This document shows positions 55,769 to 64,000 of a stretch of 64,000 bases of DNA, in pieces. How positions within the stretch are numbered: the stretch's first letter is position 1; every line of letters begins with the position of its first letter. The notes beneath the pieces are model-generated. The model was not told the DNA's origin, did no database searches, and worked only from the letters and a program-made list of their open reading frames with translations. The stretch lies in the NCBI GenBank assembly GCA_002946415.1, contig NJPS01000033.1, positions 186,001 through 250,000 of the forward strand. Direction: 5' to 3'. Made by a program: the position numbers and the translations under genes. This DNA is from Rutstroemia sp. NJR-2017a BVV2. Taxonomy: Eukaryota > Ascomycota > Leotiomycetes > Helotiales > Rutstroemiaceae.

Positions 55769-58193
55769 TTCCGAGGGATCAATGATCGATTCGCAGACCG
55801 GTATAAGGGTAGTGTCCAGATAATGACTTCAGCCAAATCTGGACCCTCCCGCTTCACACGGAGGACCCGGATATCTTTAGACACTCTTCTCAAGGACGGT
55901 GTGATAATCGAATTGAACTACAAACGGAATTTGGATTGCGCTGGCTGACAAATACTGTATGCATTAAGAACGCTGCGAGAAAGAAGTTGAAAGGATGTCG
56001 CTTTTTTTGTCCGAACCAGGCCGCGAACTGAATGGCTGTCTTGTCCTTCCCCCCTCGGGATCCAAAGAACCACCCCCACGTTGAAGCTTGACGCGTTGAA
56101 GATTGCAGTCAGATAGACCGTCGCATATTCCGAAATTCCTGCGCGATATGTGTTGAGGTATTCTAGTTGTGATAGGATACTTTGGGTGGATGCAATGGGT
56201 CGGTCGCTCTTTGAAAGACGGTTGATCGTAAGATTATTGAGAAGCAAAAATCGGAGTCGGATGCGGCTGCTGCGGGAACGTGGAAGGTGTCTCTTTAGTT
56301 AGCTCATGAGAAATCGGATTTCGGATTGAATCAGGTCAGGATCGGACTACTTTTGCGTGCTTGATACAGCGCGCACTTGTTTGGATCCGGCACAGCACAG
56401 TAAGTTATTCTCCAGAGTCCAGAGTCCAGAGTCCAGAGAAGCACAATGTACGAAGCACGAAAGTAAGTTGATGGGTACGGTCCTTTGTAAATTCAGCTAA
56501 GGCCTGTCAAACAGCTGGGATCTACAAGCCTAGAAATACAAGACAGCCTACCAGCGCGAGGCAGGTGGAGGAGGAAAGCTCGGAAAGACTAGCAAAAACA
56601 AAATAAACGGATAAGCGACAAAGCTCGGACGAGTCTGGAACGTAATTAGCCCATGAACTTTGGAGATTGCCATGAGATGACATGGAGCGGAGCATGGAGC
56701 ATGGAACCTGGAGGAAAACATCGAGGCCTTCTTCTACTTGCTTTCATTTCATTTCACCGTATCTCATCTCATCTCATTTCACCCCATATCCCCAGATGGA
56801 AGCACTGGTTTTCGCTCACCCGCAAAGACAATCGAGATACTTCGCCTTTCACAATTGCCAATTCAGCCACACGACAAAAACTGCCGGCAGCATAAAATGA
56901 GAGGCGAACTTGACGCGTGGCGTCGAATAATACAAGCACTGTACTTGTACTGTATCTGGGCGAAGTGCAACATCGCTTCCGCTTCCGCTTCCGGCCCAGG
57001 TAGCTCTAGCTCCTACCTACAAGTATATACGAGCGAGTAGTCTTTCTGTTACTCCCTGGCCTGTTTATGTGACTCGATTCTTGTACTTCTGTATTCCTTG
57101 CATAAGCTCCAGAAACCGTTGCGCATTGTCCCACATCCGATACGACAACGTTTTTTTATTCCCTTGGTGTGCTACACTGGCCCTCTAGACCGTTTAGTTT
57201 GGTGACACTGTCGAATAAAAAGCAGTTTAACACAAACCGTCCTGTCATGTGATCAAGCCATCATCCCGTTGGCGATGTCTCAGATTCCGGCATCTAATCG
57301 TTAGACTAAGTATAAGTATAAAGTACAACATGCTAAGTGTGATCGTCGTTCCTTGTAGGGCAGAAGTCAAAAAGAAACTTAATATTAATCAAGTGTCTGA
57401 GTATTAAGTTGCGGATAGGAGAATCCTTGGTGGCACGTGCTTCGTTGGGTTCTAGGTGGAAGTACTTTATTGGGCCGCGAGTAGAAGTACAAAGTATGTA
57501 CGAAGTATACCGCAGTGGATATGAGAGTGCGGAGACACAGGAGAATTTGTATGCAGCCTTGGAGAACGATGTGCAACATCCAGTGTCCTTTTGGCTATGT
57601 ACATATATCTGTGGAGTCCAGTGAGAGAGTTACAAAAGTAAGCGTCCGCTGCAGTCTTTTCGATTCGTCTTCATGCTTCCAACACATCGGGTTGCACATT
57701 GGGTTCCCACAGCAGAATTGGTTGCACTGATATACTCAATTAAAGCCAGTGATGAAGTATAATAGAGGACCTGTGCAATAAAAGTCAAGCCGAAAACTTA
57801 AATGCAACGGATACACTTCGGACGGAGAACAGAACAGGCAAGAAAACTACTTGGGATGAACTCACTGAACTTCAGATGAAACCAGCCGATGAAGATTTTG
57901 AAGCCAGTAAAGATAGAAGCATACAAACAATTCGATGTCGTCTCGACTTATAGTAATATGGAAGCGGTAGTGTCGAATGAAAACTTACATTTCAGATAAT
58001 TGTGCCGACGGAAGAACCTCCAGCAACCACGTCTGCATATTTGATAATTACTATATTTGTCATAAACAGCCAATTCATTTCTTTCCTTCTTGATTTAAAG
58101 GCTTCCTGAGCAGATACACATACAAACCTTTCCCATCTCCCCAAAACGCCAGCAAACCCCATCCCAATGCCCTCATGTACATCCCCAGCCCAT
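55769..58193. other. Intergenic region between the Sln1 and RFC5 genes, 2.4 kb
   Basis: Upstream region of the histidine kinase and 3' flank of RFC5. A frame at 55918-56247 (-) lies in the kinase leader and shows no coding character. A 7-bp repeat lies at 56411-56438. No gene or clear element recognised. Confidence 0.5.
56411..56438 (+). repeat. Four tandem copies of tccagag
   Basis: Perfect 7-bp unit repeated four times, about 640 bp upstream of the histidine-kinase ATG. Non-coding. Confidence 0.9.
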
Positions 58194-59370
58194 CTACTCA
58201 AGCTCCATACTCATCAACCACTCCTCACTGACCCTCATAAACTTCGCCACGAAAGCTTCTAAATGGAATATAACCTTCGTGCCCATTTTGCATCTATGTT
58301 CATAGAACGCAGCCCACTTCACAACCTCCATCTTCAACGCATCATCCACGAGCGGCATCAGCTTGAATGTAAGCGTCTTGATGATCGTAGTGGGTGGGAT
58401 ACAATGTGTAAGGAGATCATAAAGCTGGGAACGGATCTTGAGAATTTGAGCAGGTGTGTGCTCGACAGTCATGCTGTGAGCAATTGTTGCTAAGAGAGCT
58501 TCCCAATCCGGAGGAGGTATTATCGTTGAGTCTGTGATTGTTTCGCTGTTATTGCGGTTAGTATAAATTGCCAAATGTTGTAGAGGAAGGAATAGAATAT
58601 CATACTTCTGCGCATGAGCAGCCTCATACATCAACAGCGCTCTCCTCAAATTCCTCCCACTCTCCTGTGCCACTCTCTCCAAAAACCCCTTACTCACACC
58701 CCAACCTTCCTTCTTCCCGCTCTTCTCCAAACACTTGACGATTTCTGCCTCCGTCGGCGCCCCCACCCTCACCAACAACGTCCTACTTCTAATCGGGCCA
58801 ATAATCCCCGCCGTACTATTCGCAACCAATATCAACCTCACATTCGCGCTATACTTCTCCATGGTCCTTCTCAGCGCCGCCTGCGCATCCCTACTCAATC
58901 CATCCGCCTCGTTAATAACCACCACTTTAAACCTCTGTTTCGCCCCCTGGTCAACTTGTTGCGTCTGCGCTACTTCTTTCAGAAGCTCGGAGATGACCAC
59001 GCGATCGTAATTGCCTACGTCTGAAGGCGTGATTTCGAGATGGTAGAGAGAAGAAACAATGTTGAATTCGAGTTTGCGGGATGAGGATGTGAGTTGGAAG
59101 ACTCGGGAGTCAATTTTTATTTTCTCGATGGACGGCCCGTAGAGTTCTTTCAGTGTGCATACGATGCGAGTCTTTTTGCCGGCGCCGGATGGACCGTAGA
59201 GGAGGAGATGAGGGAAGTCGCCCGATTGTGCCTACGGAATTGTGAGTATGGAGTGGAAGAACTTGGGGTGAAGTAGGCCGTACGAGTGAGCGCAGACGCT
59301 CGGAGAGGTCATTGTGGTAGGTTAGTTGGTCAAGAGACCTAGGTCGATGTTTGTCTACGATGAGAGCCAT
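58194..59370 (-). CDS. RFC5: Replication factor C subunit 5 (small clamp-loader subunit), 354 aa
   Basis: Subunit of the RFC clamp loader that places PCNA on DNA; yeast Rfc5, human RFC3 (38 kDa). Exons: 59370-59284, 59231-58606, 58545-58194; in frame, 1065 nt. It starts MALIVDKHRPRSLDQLTYH. The Walker A is the variant GPSGAGKKTR (about 42-51), and Walker B reads VVINEADGL (Asn for Asp), both hallmarks of this non-catalytic ATPase position. LRRTMEKYSANVRLILVANS carries the sensor region, and GRNLRRALLMYEA lies near the domain end. A helical collar domain follows (about 240-354). An MluI cell-cycle box lies just upstream. Confidence 0.95.
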
Positions 59371-59435
59371 TTTGTACCTAGGTTGACAGTATTGAAGGTT
59401 TTCTGCGAATGCAGTCAGTTTAGAAGACGCGAGCG

Positions 59436-59441
59436 ACGCGT
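59436..59441 (+). promoter_or_regulatory. MluI cell-cycle box (ACGCGT) upstream of RFC5
   Basis: ACGCGT is the core of the MCB element bound by MBF (Mbp1/Swi6-type) at G1/S in yeasts and used by DNA-replication genes. It lies 66 bp upstream of the RFC5 ATG, with a related gacgcg word 10 bp away. The match is short, but gene and distance fit. Confidence 0.55.
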
Positions 59442-59480
59442 TGACGTACAAAAATCGCGTAAAGCTGTTTTGCGGGGTGT

Positions 59481-59486
59481 CACGTG
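59481..59486 (+). promoter_or_regulatory. CACGTG E-box upstream of RFC5
   Basis: A palindromic CACGTG, in context gtCACGTGc, about 111 bp upstream of the RFC5 ATG. This is a bHLH (Cbf1-like) recognition core; function here is unproven. Confidence 0.35.
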
Positions 59487-59850
59487 CAACATATATGATT
59501 GACAGTTCATAGGACTTTGAATTTGTAAACTTATTTTAGCCAGAAGATTGCTTTATTCAAGATGTTTTCATGCCTTGCCGTCAATATTTTATCTTTGGGA
59601 AGCGTAAATGCTTGTATTTTCCTTAAATATAGAATCGTCCCCAGCACTTTCATTTGGTGCCACCCTACATCTACCCAATGAAGGCTGTTTCGACAGCTAC
59701 CGCAAATTCTCCCTTGGAATCAAATGAGAAGAGCAGGGGATGATATAAGATCAAATGAACACAAAGATTGGGACACAATCCATGAGGGTGGCCGTCTGAG
59801 ATAAAATATCCCTACTTAGTAAACCTCATGCTACCGCCAATTCATCTCAA

Positions 59851-61062
59851 TTACTCCCTGAACACTGTAAACAAAATCCTGCGCGAATTCTTATTCCCTC
59901 TCCAGTTCGCAGATCCTGAGTCGACCATCTCACACTCAACCCTCCACTACATGGCCGCAAATCAGTTCTAGAGCCGGAATGATGGAGCAAATGCAAAAGA
60001 TAGTCATGATGACAACATACCTTCGTACCAGTACTTTCGCCCACCTCCTTCCACATCCTCTCAAAGCTCTCCTTATTATGTAGAAACAACGTTCTCGACG
60101 TATCCACAGTATGCGTACGCTCACCCGCCGTCACCTCTCCCACCTGTCTTCCCATAACAACACTTCCTTCCTTCTTCAATATCTTCGTCAATCTCTTGCA
60201 GATCTTCACCTGCTCATCCCACCCAAACAGATGTAAGAAGCTTCCAGCGTAAACAACATCGATATCACCTTCCAACCTTTTCAAGTCCTCATTCTCTTCA
60301 TCAAAGATATCCGCGGAGAAGAATGTGGTTTTCAGAGTATCTTTGTCCCTGAAAAGATCATAGCCCACGTCATAGAATCCAGAACGGAGATCGCAGCCAT
60401 AGAGCTTCTCCGAAGGTGCGCCATCATGTACTAGTTTGCGGATTTCTTGTCCGAAACAACACCCTAAGTCGAGAAACTTGGTGTCCGCAGTGGAAAGACG
60501 CGATAGGAGCGTGGGGTAGTAGGGAGATGAGGCTATAGCCAGGTCAAGGAATCTGAATCCTCCGATACATGGGTATGGAAAGACGTCCCATGCTCTGGTA
60601 CGCTGTTATTACTAAATGTCAGTGGGCTGTTCATGTAGGGGAATGCGGGAAGAGTAATGATGCACCGGTGAGTGCATCTGTCCATGGGCTACAGCTTCAT
60701 CATTGTTCCGCAACGGCAAGGCCAGGAATAACTCTGTTGTGTCTCCAGCTGTGAACAGCATGTTTACGAGATGGAATGACGGCTCAGATATGAGGATCAT
60801 ATTCCCACGACCGTGAGTCACGCCGGCGTTCTCGAGAAGGTGTTGTAGCCCATGAGTTGTTGCACTCCTTGGTGAACGGGGATCATACGATGTTATAGAC
60901 ATGAGATTCAACTTCCGAGGGAGGAATCTTTGAATAATTCTCCAGGAGGTCTCGAGCTGCTCCATCGAGTTTCTCAGCTGGTATAGTACTTTCGTACCAT
61001 GGAACATCGATGCTCCGTTCAGCAATCTTTTCAGCAGATGGAAGAGTAACCGTGTCGGACAT
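59851..61062 (-). CDS. AusD-like SAM methyltransferase of secondary-metabolism type, 283 aa
   Basis: Class I SAM-dependent methyltransferase resembling AusD and relatives, which methylate meroterpenoid and related intermediates. Exons: 61062-60889, 60602-60021, 59946-59851; frame kept, 852 nt. It starts MSDTVTLPSAEKIAERSIDV; the junction gives HVYNI-RTRAWDVFPYPC, followed by IGGFRFLDLAIASSP and motif I FLDLGCCFGQEIRKLV (about residue 100) with DGAPSEKLYGCDL (motif II Asp). Then VVYAGSFLHLFGWDEQ and GSVVMGRQVGE, and the end WRVECEMVDS to RRILFTVFRE. Family length about 280 matches. Intron 1 is 286 nt, far longer than the other introns here. No polyketide or terpene synthase lies in the window. 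Confidence 0.85.
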
Positions 61063-62085
61063 TATGTGTGTATGAATATGAAATAAATCCGAGGTTTATT
61101 CTAAGATCGATGAACTCGGAGAGACACTTACACACAAAGTAGGTCATTTATATACCGGTAGTAGCTTAGTATCGGCAGTAGAGTGCCGTTCCCCTCCCCA
61201 GTAGCCACGGATATCGGTGCAGTTTTAGCTAATTCCCGTCAATAAGACCGTTCACTGCGAGAAGGGATCCAAATGTTGAAGACGATAAGCTGGTGCGAGA
61301 TCGCTCCTAAAGTTCCGATAAAAGGAACGAGCAGCAGAATCTGCGGAATCGGGGCAATATTTCAAGACTCTAAAATGGGCGTTTTTTGCGAGAAAACTTG
61401 CAACAACATAATGCCTCTTTTCTCCAGGTGGACTGGCTGATTGTCCCCAAAGGCTGCTAAACTAGTGGCGTGCAATGCGTGCTCAGCCGCATTATTGCGA
61501 CGACTCTGCGTGCGCATGAGGCACTGCCAGAACGCCAGGTATGCCATGATGAGGACACGATACACGGTGTGATTAAGCTTAACACGAGCTGAGCTTTCGG
61601 GCGTTCCGTGCATTTAATAGAACTCGAATCGAAGCTTCTGCATTGATCCCGGAGCCGGAGGAAGTGTGGCTTGGATGGATGTCTGGATGTCTGAATGATC
61701 AGGTTCAGAATGCGGGCACGAATGTAAATTCGCGACCTCACTCTTTCGCGACTTGCCTCAGGCTTGGGACAGTTAGCACAGGACGTCATTTTGAATTCGT
61801 CTAATTATAGGGGAGAAGGTTTTGAATAGATATCATCTATGATTTTTGCATGGTGGTACAGAGCTATGTAACAATTTTCATATGCTGTGCTGCTCTGCCC
61901 CAGCACAGGAGAAGAGAGCAAATCCGGATTGTCCCTCCTAGAAATTCAAGCATCATTATGAACGCCAAAACAAGTGCCTTGAAACTACCATTAACTCCCC
62001 CAATGCAGCCATCCATGGAGCCATGAAACCCGCAAAGCATACTAACCGTTGTTTTGAAAAGAAAAATCGTAAATATCCCCCTTCC
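61063..62085. other. Intergenic region, 1.02 kb
   Basis: Upstream region of the methyltransferase gene and 3' flank of the C2H2 gene. Frames at 61362-61613 and 61457-61789 (-) show no coding character. No motif recognised. Confidence 0.5.
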
Positions 62086-64000
62086 CTACATAGGTGCTTG
62101 TGGTGCCATGCGTTGTTGATGCTGCATACCAGCCAAGTTTTGAAGCTCAACGAGTTGACGCATCATCTCCGCACATTGGACTTGCTGAGCATCGTACTGT
62201 CTCTTGAGTTCTTCATTTTCCGCCTTCATCCTCTTCATTTCTTCGCGAAGGTCGCTATCGCCTTTGCTCGTTCCTCGCTTCCTTTTCCCGCCCGCCACAG
62301 CTTGAGTAGGGTCCTCTTCAGTTTCCTCGACAGCGACCTGAGTGACACCGCCATCCGTATGCACGCGACGAAGATGCTCATTTAAATTCTCCTGCCGCGA
62401 AAATCCCTTTCCTGTATGACGCTTACAGTTTGGATGAGGGCAATTGAGCTGCTTTTTAGGACCACCATGCTTCCCGTGGACTTCTCTTTCGTGTCGAAGG
62501 AGGCCCCCCGAGTATGTAAAACCAGGAAGCTTCTCGCACCCAGCTTCCTTACATCTGTAAGGCCGATCGTGCTTGTCCATGTGTTTACTGTGGTAGAAGG
62601 AAGCAATTAGTAATGTGTTTCGAGGTGAACAAGGTGGGTGAACTTACCTCCACTCGCATTTTCTGCCGAAGTCTCTAACCTCCTCGGTACATCCTGGCCA
62701 AGCGCAATAAAATCGCCCATTCGCATCCTTCGTTACTTCGCGATCAGGTTTCGGAACCGGCTTCGATCGACCAGGTGATGGCGCGTCTTCTTCGTCTTTC
62801 GGGATCTCTGGAAGTTCCATCTGGGGCTCAATTATCGGATGTTCTTCTGGCGCTGTCATCGGTTGTGCGGTGTATGGGTTCTCGGAGAGTGGTGGTGGTG
62901 GACTAGGATATCGAGGTTCATCGTGCTTGAATTCATCTGGTTCTTGGGTGTCGTGAGCCATCTGCATTGGGTATTGCGTGTCTGGCATAAATGCTCTCGA
63001 CTCGTAGCTCAAACTCATATTTACGGTAAATGGGGCACGGTCGTAGTTTTGATAGAAATTTGTAGTCTCTGGATCGAAAGCGTCGGCGTAATGTTGCGCG
63101 AATGGATGGTAATTGCCACTTTCGAGAATGTTGCGATTATGCTGAGGGTGTGTATGATTGTTGTAGTGGAAGGGAAAATTGGTGGTGCCTGAAGCTTCGG
63201 TGGTCAAAGTTTGCTGCTCCGCGTCGTGTGGCTGGTGCCTTAATAATCCATTTTCGCTTTTCTCAGCTGGGACAACACCTCTTGTTATAATGCGCTGAGA
63301 TGAAAGTCGGAGATCGACGCATGCATTTGAAGGATTTAAAGAATCAAAGGTATGACTCGGTTTTATTTTGACTACCTTATTAGTGTGCGCGTCGATGTTG
63401 GCGTTGCTTTCGGCTAGCCTCCCACAATATAAAGTCGATTTCTGGTCGTAGGAGCCATGAGTGGCCGCCTCTAGACCTGGGGATTTGGATGGGTGTGTAC
63501 CGGACATGACGGCTATGGGTGACATGGAATCATTCGTCAGTCACATGCTTTCCAAGGTGCAAGGTTGCACAAAATGCGAGCATGCGAGTCTGCGTTACCA
63601 TGAATAGATTGTGACTCACCAAGTTGGGACGGCGGCTTAGACACCGGTGCTGCCTGCATGGATCGTGAGGTGTGCCTTGGAAATGCCGAAAGCTGATTTG
63701 CTCGAAATGTTGGTGAAATAGCCTGAGATACGGCTTGGTCTGCCCCTCTATTCACCTGAACCCTTGTAGTTGTCCTCGTCTTACTGGAGCCCGTAAGGTT
63801 GTCGGTGAATGGAGGCCAGTCAGACTCATTCGGGCGTCGAAGCTGGTTGCCGTTCTGATACTGACCGAGGACAAATAAATCGCCGTCGCGTGGTTCTTGC
63901 TTAATCGTTGGTATTGGCGTGTTTGCTGAGATTGCTGCTGCATCTGGTTTAAAATAAATGTCAGAAAGTGGGTTGTGCCATGTATCAGCCAGCCGCAACA
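62086..64000 (-). CDS. Fungal C2H2 zinc-finger transcription factor, 5' end cut by window edge
   Basis: Exons visible: 64000-63620 (partial), 63512-62648, 62587-62086; about 582 residues, N-terminus missing. The first exon is Ser/Thr/Pro/Gln-rich, and the middle is disordered (Pro-rich, PSPPPPLSENPY). The C-terminal part has a cluster of zinc fingers: FYCAWPGCTEEVRDFGRKCE with SKHMDKH (spanning the last splice site, AG-T), RPYRCKEAGCEKLPGF with LLRHEREVH, and LNCPHPNCKRHTGKGFSR with HLRRVH. A basic stretch (GGKRKRGTSK, nuclear signal) and a short coiled coil (MKRMKAENEELKRQYD, about 125 nt from the stop) follow. It has the layout of uncharacterised Leotiomycete/Sordariomycete C2H2 regulators. 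A possible intron acceptor (ttttaaaccag) near 63944 leaves the 5' exon uncertain. Confidence 0.8.

Larger units (their letters stand above)
59371..59850. other. Intergenic region upstream of RFC5, 480 bp
   Basis: RFC5 promoter on the left and 3' flank of the AusD-like methyltransferase on the right. Two short candidate sites are listed separately. Confidence 0.5.

Noticed and set aside
55918..56247. 109-codon frame as an additional 5' exon of the histidine kinase
   Set aside because: The ATG at 55766-55768 is followed directly by a short cytosolic N-terminus and TM1 as in Sln1 homologues; the upstream frame has no membrane or other motif.
60612..61025. 137-codon frame through the first exon and intron of the methyltransferase gene
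   Set aside because: It is in another frame from the conserved exon 1, and the spliced product gives the conserved family sequence; the open frame is chance.

Overview
The window is nuclear DNA of a filamentous ascomycete (Pezizomycotina). Genes carry short introns (mostly 50-70 nt) with GTRNGY donors, CTRAY branch points and YAG acceptors. The products are typical of filamentous fungi: a hybrid Sln1-type histidine kinase, an RGS protein with three C-terminal membrane segments, a PTS1-tagged acyl-CoA oxidase, a Pap1/Yap-type bZIP and an AusD-like methyltransferase. Gene content and style suggest Leotiomycetes, but I cannot fix a genus. I see no rRNA, tRNA, CRISPR array or intact transposon.

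Layout. 1-0.99 kb: 5' part of a myo-inositol/sugar transporter gene (-), cut by the window edge. 1.6-5.7 kb: two unrecognised genes (-), a C-tail-anchored protein and a 1070-residue protein with an eight-cysteine cluster. 6.5-8.7 kb: acyl-CoA oxidase (-). 9.6-10.5 kb: cysteine-rich membrane protein (+). 12.1-13.7 kb: Rax1-like RGS protein (+). 14.1-17.1 kb: SAC-domain phosphoinositide phosphatase with an hSac2 domain (+). 17.7-19.6 kb: MFS anion permease (+). 20.8-21.8 kb: MAF1 (-). 23.3-24.1 kb: six-exon AP-1 sigma subunit (-). 24.5-25.5 kb: glutamate-cysteine ligase regulatory subunit (+). 25.7-26.6 kb: BUD32 (-). 27.6-28.4 kb: unknown protein (+). 29.2-31.1 kb: golgin-like coiled coil (-). 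31.4-32.1 kb: small, possibly roadblock-type protein (+). 32.5-35.1 kb: transketolase (-). 36.8-37.5 kb: bZIP factor (-), followed by about 4 kb without a recognisable gene. 41.5-42.5 kb: carboxymuconolactone-decarboxylase-like protein (-). 43.3-44.2 kb: V-ATPase subunit c (-), divergent from SNU13 (+, 44.5-45.0 kb). 45.9-47.2 kb: BMT6-like rRNA methyltransferase (+). 47.3-49.0 kb: F-box/LRR-like protein (-). 51.7-55.8 kb: Sln1-type histidine kinase (-, nine exons). 58.2-59.4 kb: RFC5 (-). 59.9-61.1 kb: AusD-like methyltransferase (-). 62.1-64 kb: C2H2 zinc-finger regulator (-), cut by the right edge.

Most genes are housekeeping and do not form one pathway. Links that can be argued from sequence are: SNU13 next to BMT6 (both ribosome/RNP biogenesis); SNU13 sharing a 371-bp divergent promoter with the V-ATPase c gene; two CCTCGG fatty-acid-response boxes upstream of the peroxisomal acyl-CoA oxidase; and an MluI cell-cycle box (ACGCGT) upstream of RFC5. 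The least ordinary parts are the 1.6-5.7 kb pair, the orphan secondary-metabolism-type methyltransferase with a 286-bp intron beside the C2H2 factor, and several very small exons (11, 13 and 26 nt). I did not find convincing evidence of an undescribed multi-gene system. All exon boundaries were read by eye from splice signals and reading-frame continuity; none has been checked against transcripts.
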